DNA of 64,000 nucleotides from assembly GCF_009727155.1 (NCBI RefSeq), contig NZ_WNWM01000002.1:1-64000 (forward strand), in the 5' to 3' direction. Within the stretch, counting starts at the first letter, position 1; every line of letters begins with the position of its first letter. This stretch comes from Pseudoduganella dura. GTDB lineage: Bacteria > Pseudomonadota > Gammaproteobacteria > Burkholderiales > Burkholderiaceae_D. The notes under the pieces were generated by a model. The model did no database searches, was not told where the DNA came from, and saw only the letters and a program-made list of their open reading frames with translations. Shown here piece after piece: positions 52,243 through 60,175 of this stretch. Both the position numbers and the translations under genes were made by a program.

Positions 52243-53940
52243 TCACAGCCGCCCCGCCTTCAGTTCGGCGACCGCGAAGTCCACCGCCCGCGCGGTCAGC
52301 GCCATGTACGTCAGCGACGGATTCACCGTGCCGGCCGACGCCATGGCCGAACCGTCGGTGACGAACAGGTTCGGCACACCGTGCACCTGGTTGCGGCCAT
52401 TGAGCACGGACTGCGCCGGGTCGTGGCCCATGCGGGCGCCGCCCATCTCGTGGATCGACACGCCGGGCAGCGTGCGCACGGGGATCAGCTGCACGCGCTG
52501 CGCGCCGGCCGCCAGCAGCATCTGCTCGGCCTGCTTGCCCGCGTCGACCGCCATGCGCCGTTCGTTCTCGCCATACGCCACGTCGAAGCTCAGCTGCGGC
52601 AGGCCGAAGCCGCCCGGATTCTTCTCGTTCAGCGTGACGCGGTTGTGCGCCTGCGGCAGCTGCTCGCCGAACGCGCCGAGGAAGGCGATCCACTTGCCGG
52701 GCCGGGCGATGTTGTGCTTCATCGCGGCGCCGAAATCGTCCGTCATCGCCGCCGTGTTGGTCCAGTCGTCGCGCATCGCGCCGCCCTGGAAGCCATAGCC
52801 GCGGGTGAAGTCGGCATCGGCATCCTGGCCGCCCAGGTTGCGGAAGCGCGGCACGTAGATGCCGGTGGGCCGGCGGCCCTTGTAGTTATGCTCGTCGAAG
52901 CCCGGGATCTCGGCGAAGGCGCCGATCCCGTGGTGGTCGATCAGGTAGCGCCCCAGCGCGTCGCCCTGGTTGCCCAGGCCGTTCGGGTGCAGCGCGCTGC
53001 GCGACTGCATCAGCACCTGCACGCTGCCGTAGGTGGACGCGCAAAGGAATACGATGCGTGCATGGTAGGTGGCGCGCTGCCCCGTTCTCGCGTCGATCAC
53101 GCGCACGCCGCTGGCCTTCTTCGTCTTCGGGTCGACCTCGATCGCCTCGACGACGCTGTCGGTGCGCACCGTGAGCAGGCCGGTTTTCTCGGCGGCCGGC
53201 AAGGTGGAACTGAGCGAGCTGAAATACGCGCCGAATGAGCAGCCGCGATTGCAGATGCTGCGGTTCTGGCACGGGCCGCGGCCGTTGTGCTCCGTGGTCA
53301 GGTTGGCGACGCGGCCGATCGTCACCTTGCGGTCGTTCCACTTCGCCTCGATGCGCGCCTTCAGCGCCCGTTCCACGGCCGTCATTTCCATCGGCGGCAG
53401 GAAGTGCCCGTCCGGAAAACTTGCCAGCCCCTCGGCCTGGCCGCTGACGCCGATGAATTTCTCCACGTGCGTGTACCACGGCGCCAGGTCGGCATAGCGG
53501 ATCGGCCAGTCGTTGCCGTGGCCGTCGCGCGCGTTCGCCTTGAAGTCGTCGTCGCCCCAGCGGTAGGACTGGCGGCCCCACGTCAGCGAGCGGCCGCCCA
53601 GCACGTCGGTGCGGTGCCAGCGGAACGGTTTCGCCTGTTCGTACGGATTCTCCCGGTCGTTGATCCAGTAGTGGCGGTTGGCCCAGCTGAACGCGCCCCG
53701 TTCGATCCTGCTTTGTACCGGGTAATCGCGCTCATCGAGCTCGCGGTCCGGCAGGCCATGGTCGGGCGCGTCCCATGGCGACGTGAATTCATGGATATAA
53801 CCCTTCTGGTGTTCGACCAGCTTGCCGCGCTCGAGCACCAGCACCTTCAGGCCCTTCTCGGTGAGCTCTTTCGCGGCCCAGCCGCCGGTGATGCCCGAAC
53901 CGATGACGATCGCGTCGAATTGTATGGCGTTCTTTTTCAC
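52243..53940 (-). CDS. GMC oxidoreductase, sugar/glycoside 3-dehydrogenase large subunit
   Basis: The 565-residue FAD enzyme has the dinucleotide motif VIGSGITGGWAAKEL near residue 12, FRWHRTDVLGGRSLTWG in the GMC signature region, a cysteine-bearing loop CQNRSICNRGCSFGAYFS, and the C-terminal catalytic pair SIHEMGGARMG (His) and NPSLTYMAL (Asn). This is the pattern of bacterial glucoside 3-dehydrogenases, which oxidise C3 of glucosides. It starts at a GTG after GAGGAAGC, 10 bp after the stop of its small-subunit gene. No cytochrome c subunit gene is present. With the deglycosidase genes it suggests a 3-keto pathway. Confidence 0.9.
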   Translation of the reverse strand: MKKNAIQFDAIVIGSGITGGWAAKELTEKGLKVLVLERGKLVEHQKGYIHEFTSPWDAPDHGLPDRELDERDYPVQSRIERGAFSWANRHYWINDRENPYEQAKPFRWHRTDVLGGRSLTWGRQSYRWGDDDFKANARDGHGNDWPIRYADLAPWYTHVEKFIGVSGQAEGLASFPDGHFLPPMEMTAVERALKARIEAKWNDRKVTIGRVANLTTEHNGRGPCQNRSICNRGCSFGAYFSSLSSTLPAAEKTGLLTVRTDSVVEAIEVDPKTKKASGVRVIDARTGQRATYHARIVFLCASTYGSVQVLMQSRSALHPNGLGNQGDALGRYLIDHHGIGAFAEIPGFDEHNYKGRRPTGIYVPRFRNLGGQDADADFTRGYGFQGGAMRDDWTNTAAMTDDFGAAMKHNIARPGKWIAFLGAFGEQLPQAHNRVTLNEKNPGGFGLPQLSFDVAYGENERRMAVDAGKQAEQMLLAAGAQRVQLIPVRTLPGVSIHEMGGARMGHDPAQSVLNGRNQVHGVPNLFVTDGSAMASAGTVNPSLTYMALTARAVDFAVAELKAGRL

Positions 53941-53950
53941 GGATGCTTCC

Positions 53951-54583
53951 TCAGATGACGGTCTGGTACGGCCAGGTCTTCATGTCCAGGTTGGCCTCGA
54001 ACTTGCCCGGCACCGGCAGGTAGCGCAGCTCCTGGTTGCTGCCCGCCTCGGACGTGAAGTAGGCGAACACCACGAGGTCGCGCAGGCGCAGATAGAACGG
54101 CGCCTTCGGGTCGAGGATGCGGTCGGCCAGCGAGAAAGTGCGGCCCGCATAAGGGCTCGACGCCTTCAGCGCCGTCATCAGCTCGGCGCCCTGCTCCGGC
54201 GTGCAGGCCGCGAAGCCGCGGCCGAAGCGTTCCCGGGCCGCGCTGTCGAGCCCGGCGAGGCCGGCGCAGAACGCGGCCGCCTCGTCCGGCCGCATCCAGT
54301 GCGCCGCCAGCGCGCCGACGAATTGCGGCACGCCGGCGGCATTGGCGCCGGGCGTTTCCGTGGCGGGGATGATGACTTCGGCCGCGCTGGCCAGCACCGC
54401 CGCTTCGCCCGCGGACAGTGCGGGATTGGCCGCCGCGGCCCCGGCCGCCTTCACGGCCGCCGCCGCGGTGGCATTGCTCCACACCGCCGCCACCGCGCCA
54501 CTGGCCAGCAGCGCGGCCAGCACGTCGCGCCGCGACACGCCGCCCTGCCCGCCCGGGCCGAACTGCACCTTGTGAATCTTCAT
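53951..54583 (-). CDS. Gluconate 2-dehydrogenase subunit 3-family protein (Tat-exported small subunit)
   Basis: A 210-residue small subunit. Its N-terminus carries a twin-arginine signal (GVSRRDVLAALLASG followed by a hydrophobic stretch), then LSAGEAAVLASAAEVIIPATETPGA and ending with RLRDLVVFAYFTSEAGSNQELRYLPVPG. The GMC subunit has no signal of its own and is expected to be exported to the periplasm as a folded complex through this partner. AGGAGACGAC precedes the ATG at 54583. The gene is the first of the two-gene operon behind the dyad at 54641-54658. Confidence 0.9.
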   Translation of the reverse strand: MKIHKVQFGPGGQGGVSRRDVLAALLASGAVAAVWSNATAAAAVKAAGAAAANPALSAGEAAVLASAAEVIIPATETPGANAAGVPQFVGALAAHWMRPDEAAAFCAGLAGLDSAARERFGRGFAACTPEQGAELMTALKASSPYAGRTFSLADRILDPKAPFYLRLRDLVVFAYFTSEAGSNQELRYLPVPGKFEANLDMKTWPYQTVI

Positions 54584-54640
54584 GTCGTCTCCTGCCATGT
54601 GTTTTATGCCGCCGGTATGAATCCAGCATAGCACGATATT

Positions 54641-54658
54641 AGAACAAGAATTATGGTT
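54641..54658. promoter_or_regulatory. Island dyad promoter/operator, copy D
   Basis: TTAGAACAAGAATTATGG, 58 bp upstream of the small-subunit gene, aligns with copies A-C. On the minus strand a CATAAT -10 box and a possible TTCACC -35 box 16 bp further upstream can be read. Confidence 0.55.
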
Positions 54659-54684
54659 TTTTTACCGGGCCGGTGAATGGCGAT

Positions 54685-55281
54685 TCAGGGCCGGTTCGTG
54701 GCGGGCAGGCGCCGCGCGCCCACCACCTGCTCGGCCAGCAGTTTCAGGCTGCCGGCCACCTGCTCGTCGAGGCACTGGCCGTCGCCGTCGAACAGGCGCA
54801 CGCCGGCCGTGTTCAGCGTCACGCCCAGCGGCGTGGGCCAGCCGCGCAAGGCATGCACGATCGAACGCAGCGCGCCGAGCGTGGTGTTGCAGCCCTGCCA
54901 ACCGGCGGCCGTGACGATGCAGCCGACCGGCATGCCGTCCAGGTATACGCGGGGATCGCCGCGCAGGTCTTCCAGCAGGTCGATCGCGTTCTTCACGAGG
55001 CCGGACACGCCGCCGTGGTAGCCGGGCGACGCGAAGATCACGGCATCGGCCGCGCGCACGGCGTCGACAATCGCCTGCTGGCCGGCGCTGCGCGCGGCCT
55101 GCTCCGGCGAGTAGCCTTCGAGCGCCGCCAGCGCTTCGCCGCCGAACAGGCGCGTTTCCGCGCCGAGCTGCCGCGCGTACTGCAACGTGGCGCGCAGCGC
55201 GCTTTCGGTGCTGGAGCCCGGGCGCGTGGTGCCGCCGATGCCGACGATGAATGGGGCACGGGTCGTGGTGGTGTGGTTCAT
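54685..55281 (-). CDS. NADPH-dependent FMN reductase family protein
   Basis: The 198-residue flavodoxin-fold protein begins IVGIGGTTRPGSSTESALRATL and has FASPGYHGGVSGLVKNAIDLLEDL, the FMN phosphate- and ring-binding motifs. It could supply reduced flavin to the LLM-type flavoenzyme encoded at 57829-58923 in the same island. GAGGAGACACACC precedes the ATG; the open frame upstream runs through intergenic dyad repeats and is not coding. It stands alone between the GH3 gene and the GMC operon. Confidence 0.9.
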   Translation of the reverse strand: MNHTTTTRAPFIVGIGGTTRPGSSTESALRATLQYARQLGAETRLFGGEALAALEGYSPEQAARSAGQQAIVDAVRAADAVIFASPGYHGGVSGLVKNAIDLLEDLRGDPRVYLDGMPVGCIVTAAGWQGCNTTLGALRSIVHALRGWPTPLGVTLNTAGVRLFDGDGQCLDEQVAGSLKLLAEQVVGARRLPATNRP

Positions 55282-55330
55282 GGTGTGTCTCCTCGGGTTG
55301 TGGGTGGCAGTGACATCGGCGCGGAAAACC

Positions 55331-55363
55331 GGTGTCCGACACCAAAAAACGGTGTCCGACACC
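55331..55363. repeat. Second tandem pair of GGTGTCCGACACC dyads
   Basis: Identical 13-bp dyads at 55331-55343 and 55351-55363 (20 bp apart), preceded by GGAAAACC as at 41925. They lie between the FMN reductase and GH3 genes. Confidence 0.75.
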
Positions 55364-55416
55364 ACATCGCCGACGCTGCCGAAAACAGACGGATTTCCTG
55401 GCCTGGAAATACCAGT

Positions 55417-57801
55417 TCAGGCGGCGGTCACGCTGACCGACAGCGGCAGATCGTCGCTGGCCCGCCCGACCAGCAGCTCGACCGGCCCATCCAGGTTGCG
55501 CCATCCGTCGCGCCAGGTCTGCAGCCGCCGGGCGGCGACGGGGATGCCGACGGTGCGCGACTCTCCCGGCTGCAGACCGACCTTCGCGAACGCCACCAGC
55601 GTCAGTTCCGGCACGGTGCGATAGACCTGCACGACCTCCGCACCGGCGCGCGTGCCCGTGTTGCGCACGGTGAGCGATACGACCCAGCCGCCCTCCTCTC
55701 CCGGCGTCGCCGCCGCATCGCCGAGGGAGAACGTCGCATAGCCGAAGCCGCTGCCGAACGCATGCCGTGGCGCGATGCCCTTCGCCGCCAGCCCGCGGTA
55801 GCCGACGCGCACGCCGTCGCTGTAGTGCAGGTCGCCCTGCGCATCGGGCCGCAGCGACAGCGCCGGGTAATCGCCCTCGTCGCACGCGATGGTGACGGGC
55901 ATGCGCCCGCCCGGCTCGCGGTCGCCCGCCAGCACCTGCGCCAGGGCCGGGCCGAACTCCTGACCCGGGTACCAGCAATGCAGCACCGCCTGCGCCAGGT
56001 GGTCCCACGGCGTATCGAACGCATGGCCGACGTTGGTGACGATGACGGTATGCGGATTCGCCGCGCACACCGCTTCGATCAGCGCGACCTGCTCCGCCGG
56101 CAGCCGCGTATCCGGCCGGTCCTTGCTCTCCACGCTCGCGTCGGAGGTTTCGCCGACGACGAGGATCACGGCATCGGCGCTTTCGGCGAGCCGCAGTGCG
56201 CGCGCCATCATCTCCAGCGCGCCGCCCGGGCCGCGCACGCCGTACCACAGGCCCTGGCAGCGGGCCGCCGTGTAGCGCAGTTCGACGACAACCTCCATCG
56301 CCCGGCCTTCCTGCAGCGGCACCGCCACGCAATCGGCGTCGCCGCTTTTCAGGCGGCCCATCACGTCGCCCGGAGCGAGCTCCCCGTCGCGCCGGTAGAC
56401 TTCGACGCCATCGAGCAGCAGCCGCAGCGCGCCGGTGCCGCCGACATGGAATACATGCTCGCCCGACCGGGCGGGCGTGAACGTGCCGCTGGCGCGGGTG
56501 CCGGCCGCGCATTGCAGGGCGCCCGCCTCGTGCACGCCGTGGAACCAGGTCAGCGAATTGGTGTCCCGCGTTTCGCTCAGCACCGGCGCGCCGTCGAAGG
56601 CGACGTTGTCGAAGTAGTCGATGGTCATGCCCTGCGCGCACCCGTCGCCCAGTGCGCGGGCCGGCGCCACTGGCATGCGCGGCAGCTTCGGCTGCGGGTC
56701 GACGCCCGGTTCGTAGCCGATGACCGCGTCGCCGAAGCGCGCGCGCAGCGCATCGAGCGGCAGGATGGCGTCAGGCTTGAGTGCGATCTTCGCGAACGTG
56801 CCGCCCTGGAAGCACGGCGCGCTGGCGTTCGGGCCGATCACGGCGATGCGGCCGAAGCGGCGCGGGTCGAGCGGCAGCATGGCGCCCACGTTGCGCACCA
56901 TCGTGAAGCCGGCCGCCGCCGCTTCGGCCAGCAGTGCTGTCGCCTGCGCCTCCGGCATCGGCGGCGCCTTGCCGGCGGCGAAACGCCGGGCGGTGGCGGC
57001 CACGCGTCCCGCCGCGTCGTGCAGCCGGGCCAGCGGCACGGCGCGGTCGCGCACCGCCGCCGCACTGCGCGCGCCCAGGAAGCGCGCCGGCCCCGGCATT
57101 TCCAGGTCGAGCCCGCCGAGCAGCGAACCGGCCGTGGAATGGGTGCCGAACCAGTCGCTCATGAACACGCCGGGGTAGCGCCACTCGTCCTTGGCGATGG
57201 CCTGCACGATGTCGCCCGCCTCGGCGCACCAGCTGCCGTTGACCTTGTTGTACGCGGTCAGCATGCCCGCGCACCCGGCTTCGGCCGCCATCTCGAACGG
57301 CAGCAGGTAGACTTCGCGCAGCGTGCGCTCGTCGACCACGGCGTTCATGCTGTCGCGCGCCGTTTCGCTGTCGTTGCAGACCAGGTGCTTGGCGACGGCA
57401 CCCGTGCCGGACGCCTGGCAGCCCTGCACCCACGCGGCGCCCAGCGTGCCGCACAGCAGCGGTTCCTCGGAAAAATATTCGAACGCGCGGCCGGCCAGCG
57501 GGCTGCGCGCCAGGTTCACGTTGGGCGCCAGCATCAGGTCCACGCCGCGGCGCACCGCCTCGCCGCCCACCAGCCGGCCAACCTTTTCCACGAGCGCCGC
57601 ATCCCAGCTTGCTCCCAGCGCCACCGGCGCGGGCGTGAGCATCGACACGTCGCGCTCGTCGATCCGCGCGCCGGCCACGCCCATCGGGCCGTCGGCCATC
57701 GAAAGCGCCGGGATGCCGGCCTCCGGCACCGCGGCGGTCCGCCACATCGATGCGCCGGCGGTCAGCATCGCCAGGTCGGCCAGGCTCAGTTCAGTCGTCA
57801 T
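55417..57801 (-). CDS. Glycoside hydrolase family 3 beta-glucosidase with PA14 insert
   Basis: A 794-residue enzyme: (beta/alpha)8 domain with SMADGPMGVAGA, AKHLVCNDSETARDSMNAVVDERTLREVYL and the nucleophile Asp in GVFMSDWFGTHS near residue 216; an alpha/beta sandwich domain; a PA14-like insert (GTFTPARSGEHVFHVGGTG, LLLDGVEVYRRDG) of the kind that shapes the aglycone site of plant-glycoside beta-glucosidases; and a C-terminal fibronectin-III-like domain (VVSLTVRNTGTRAGAEVVQVY). No signal peptide is seen, so it probably acts in the cytoplasm on imported O-glucosides. GGAGGAGACGAC precedes the ATG. It is 27 bp downstream of the LLM gene, in one operon with it. Confidence 0.95.
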   Translation of the reverse strand: MTTELSLADLAMLTAGASMWRTAAVPEAGIPALSMADGPMGVAGARIDERDVSMLTPAPVALGASWDAALVEKVGRLVGGEAVRRGVDLMLAPNVNLARSPLAGRAFEYFSEEPLLCGTLGAAWVQGCQASGTGAVAKHLVCNDSETARDSMNAVVDERTLREVYLLPFEMAAEAGCAGMLTAYNKVNGSWCAEAGDIVQAIAKDEWRYPGVFMSDWFGTHSTAGSLLGGLDLEMPGPARFLGARSAAAVRDRAVPLARLHDAAGRVAATARRFAAGKAPPMPEAQATALLAEAAAAGFTMVRNVGAMLPLDPRRFGRIAVIGPNASAPCFQGGTFAKIALKPDAILPLDALRARFGDAVIGYEPGVDPQPKLPRMPVAPARALGDGCAQGMTIDYFDNVAFDGAPVLSETRDTNSLTWFHGVHEAGALQCAAGTRASGTFTPARSGEHVFHVGGTGALRLLLDGVEVYRRDGELAPGDVMGRLKSGDADCVAVPLQEGRAMEVVVELRYTAARCQGLWYGVRGPGGALEMMARALRLAESADAVILVVGETSDASVESKDRPDTRLPAEQVALIEAVCAANPHTVIVTNVGHAFDTPWDHLAQAVLHCWYPGQEFGPALAQVLAGDREPGGRMPVTIACDEGDYPALSLRPDAQGDLHYSDGVRVGYRGLAAKGIAPRHAFGSGFGYATFSLGDAAATPGEEGGWVVSLTVRNTGTRAGAEVVQVYRTVPELTLVAFAKVGLQPGESRTVGIPVAARRLQTWRDGWRNLDGPVELLVGRASDDLPLSVSVTAA

Positions 57802-57828
57802 TGTCGTCTCCTCCGCGCCGCGACGCCG

Positions 57829-58923
57829 TTACCGGAACGCCGGCAGGACCTGCGTGGCCAGCAGCCGCAGCGTCTGGTCCGCCCAGGCGAGGCGCTGCTC
57901 CGTCAGCGGACCGGTGACGGTGCCGCACAGGATGTTGCCGATGCCGACCTCCTGGTAGGCGCGCAGCTTGCCGATCACCGTCTCGGGGCTGCCGTACAGG
58001 CACCACGTTGCCATCCAGTCCTCGGTCAGCGCGTGGCCCGTGCGGTCGGTCTTCCTGTTGGCGTCGTCCGCCTCGGCCTTGGCATTGAACGCGCTTTCGC
58101 GGTCGATGGCTTCCTGGTACGAGGTCAGGATTTCCAGCACTTCCTTGTGCGCCTGCTCGTCGGTGGGCGCCAGGTGCACGCACTGGTAGCTGTGCGTGGT
58201 CCACGACAGCGCGTCGGCCACCGTTTCCTCCGGGTGGCCGGCGGCCAGCAGCTGCTCGTGGTAGCTGGCGAAATACTTCTTCACGTGGCTGAGCGGATCG
58301 GTGCCGCCGATCTTCGGCGGCGTGAAGGCCGGAATGAAGGCGGGCCAGCCGTTGACGGCGGCACGCGTGGTGCTGCTCTCCTTCATCGCCACCGGCATCA
58401 GGCGCGCATGCTTCGCGCCGTACGGCGCCGGCGCGATGCGCTGCAGCACGCGGCCCTTGTGGAAGCCGTCGAGTTCCACCGGCGCATCGTCGATCTTCTT
58501 GTTCCACAGCGTCTCGGCCGCCTGCAGGTTTTCCTCGGCGATCCGCCCCGCATCCTTGTAGTTGACGCCGAAACCGATCATTTCTTCCGGCGTGGTGCCC
58601 GAGCCGATACCGACCAGCAGCTTGCCTTTCGTCAGGTGATCGAGGATGTTGATGCGCTCGACGAATCGCACCGGGTGATGCAGCGGCACCGACGTGACCG
58701 AGAAGCCGAAATGCATGTCCGGCAGCTTCGCGGCCAGATAGGCGGCGAACATGTAGCTGTCGCTGGCCACCGGCATGTAGCCGTTGAAATGGTGGTCCGG
58801 CAGGAAGATGGCGTCGAAGCCCAGTTTCCCGGCCAGCAGCGCGTGCTGCTCCAGGTCGACGATCAACTGTTTGTCCGCGTCCGCGGTCATCGTGCGGGCG
58901 TTCAGGAAGACGGAGAAGCGCAT
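57829..58923 (-). CDS. LLM-class flavin-dependent oxidoreductase
   Basis: The 364-residue luciferase-like TIM barrel starts MRFSVFLNARTM and has GFDAIFLPDHHFNGYMPVASDSYM, INILDHLTKGKLLVGIGSGT and GSPETVIGKLRAYQEVGIG. Family members use reduced FMN for monooxygenation or use F420; here an FMN reductase is encoded nearby, favouring FMN. It could oxidise a released aromatic aglycone. Only a weak GGGAT site precedes the ATG. The operon front carries dyad copy B at 59006-59023, and the GH3 gene follows in the same transcript. Confidence 0.9.
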   Translation of the reverse strand: MRFSVFLNARTMTADADKQLIVDLEQHALLAGKLGFDAIFLPDHHFNGYMPVASDSYMFAAYLAAKLPDMHFGFSVTSVPLHHPVRFVERINILDHLTKGKLLVGIGSGTTPEEMIGFGVNYKDAGRIAEENLQAAETLWNKKIDDAPVELDGFHKGRVLQRIAPAPYGAKHARLMPVAMKESSTTRAAVNGWPAFIPAFTPPKIGGTDPLSHVKKYFASYHEQLLAAGHPEETVADALSWTTHSYQCVHLAPTDEQAHKEVLEILTSYQEAIDRESAFNAKAEADDANRKTDRTGHALTEDWMATWCLYGSPETVIGKLRAYQEVGIGNILCGTVTGPLTEQRLAWADQTLRLLATQVLPAFR

Positions 58924-59005
58924 GGTAAATCCCGTAGTGAGGGTTGAGGGCTGGCACCGGCCCACCCGGGACGGCCGCGCCGCCCGGTCGGATCGCTGAT
59001 AAGAA

Positions 59006-59023
59006 TCAGAATTCGGATTATGA
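59006..59023. promoter_or_regulatory. Island dyad promoter/operator, copy B
   Basis: TCAGAATTCGGATTATGA differs from copy A at one base and lies 83 bp upstream of the LLM gene. On the minus strand it starts with CATAAT, a plausible -10 box. Confidence 0.6.
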
Positions 59024-59050
59024 TATGGCGCGAAAGGGACGAAGTCAAAC

Positions 59051-59135
59051 AAAAGCTGCTGGCGTTAAAAGCTGCGGGTCAAAAGCTGCGGGTCGAAGCT
59101 GCGGGTCAAAAGCTGTCGGTCAAAAGCTGTGCTCG
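59051..59135. repeat. 14-bp tandem repeat, about six units
   Basis: Units read AAAAGCTGCGGGTC with small changes (starts at 59051, 59067, 59081, 59095, 59108 and 59122). The array lies between the dyad promoter of the LLM operon and the end of the FRG-domain gene. Confidence 0.85.
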
Positions 59136-59137
59136 TT

Positions 59138-59935
59138 TCAAAGGTCGCCGCCCGTGCCGCCGCCGGCGATGCCCGGCCACTCCATCTCGAGTTCCATGCC
59201 GATCGAGCGCGCCAGCCCGTCCAGGTCGGGGAACAGCGTGGCGTTCGTGATGTTCATCCGGTACAGCGCCTTCATCGCCTCCTCGCGCACGCCGATCGGC
59301 AGCACGATCTTCTTTAGCAGCGTGCCGCTGTCGGCGTAATGCCCCAGGATGTCGTCGAGCGGCTTGTCCACCATGCCCGGCACCACCAGCGTGCCCGACT
59401 GCGCCACCAGCCGCCGGTCCATCTCGGTGGGTTCGCCGATCCAGATGATCGCGTTGGTATTGGGCAGGAACAGGCGGGCGAAGTTGCCGGACAGCCGAGG
59501 ATCGATGCCGTTGCGGTCCATGCCCGGTTGCCCGCGCGGCGCGGCCATCCACAGCCGCGGCGTGTTCAGCGCATGGATCGCCGCGTCGCGCGTGGCCCGC
59601 TCCAGCGCGAAGAACACGGCCACGAACGGCGACTTGGTGAAGTCCAGCAGCCGGGTGGGCGCGCCGTGGTGCTGCATCAGCGCCAGGCAGCGCAGGGCGT
59701 TATCGAGCACGGCCGGGTTGTCGAGATAGTTGTGCGCCTTGCGGCGGAAGATGCGGATCGCCCGTTCCTCGCGCAGCCGCCAGCTTGCCTTGTCCGGCAC
59801 ATAGGCGTGCAGGTAGCGCGACAGCGACGTCTGCAACGGCCACCGGGCGTCCTGCTGGCCGCGGAAGGCCCAGCCGTCGAGCGCGGCGCTCAGGGCAACG
59901 AATTCATTCCAGCTGGCGACGACGATTTCTTCCAT
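59138..59935 (-). CDS. FRG-domain protein
   Basis: A 265-residue protein with the FRG signature: GWAFRGQQDARWPLQTSLSRYL near the N-terminus, a conserved middle E-R-F-x-A pattern (REERAIRIFRRKAHNYL), and ALMQHHGAPTRLLDFTKSPFVAVFFALE. FRG-domain proteins are found in phage and toxin contexts, and some are linked to antiphage defence; their biochemical activity is not settled. The ATG at 59935 has only a weak site. The gene stands alone, with a tandem repeat directly after its stop codon. Role here unknown. Confidence 0.88.
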   Translation of the reverse strand: MEEIVVASWNEFVALSAALDGWAFRGQQDARWPLQTSLSRYLHAYVPDKASWRLREERAIRIFRRKAHNYLDNPAVLDNALRCLALMQHHGAPTRLLDFTKSPFVAVFFALERATRDAAIHALNTPRLWMAAPRGQPGMDRNGIDPRLSGNFARLFLPNTNAIIWIGEPTEMDRRLVAQSGTLVVPGMVDKPLDDILGHYADSGTLLKKIVLPIGVREEAMKALYRMNITNATLFPDLDGLARSIGMELEMEWPGIAGGGTGGDL

Positions 59936-60175
59936 GGCGACGGGCTCGTGGTGGGAAACGGTGCGAGTGTAGCCGAATGCCGCGTCCGGCAGCGAACCGC
60001 AGCGTGCGGCCGGAGTACCCACCCGGCCGTATCGCAAAGGCAACATTCACGACGCAAGCCGCGGCGAAATCCACTAAAAGCCGAGAACGGATAAGCAACC
60101 GACAAGTTGCCGAAGTTATAATTCCCCGCAGCGGGCACGCGGTGCCCGCCTCACATCGACGGCGGAACGAGACCG

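Noticed and set aside
54673..58947. Very long open frame on the plus strand (1424 codons) opposite the FMN reductase, GH3 and LLM genes
   Set aside because: Its length comes from strong GC-rich codon use on the other strand. It crosses three well-supported genes and intergenic repeats and has no recognisable domain.
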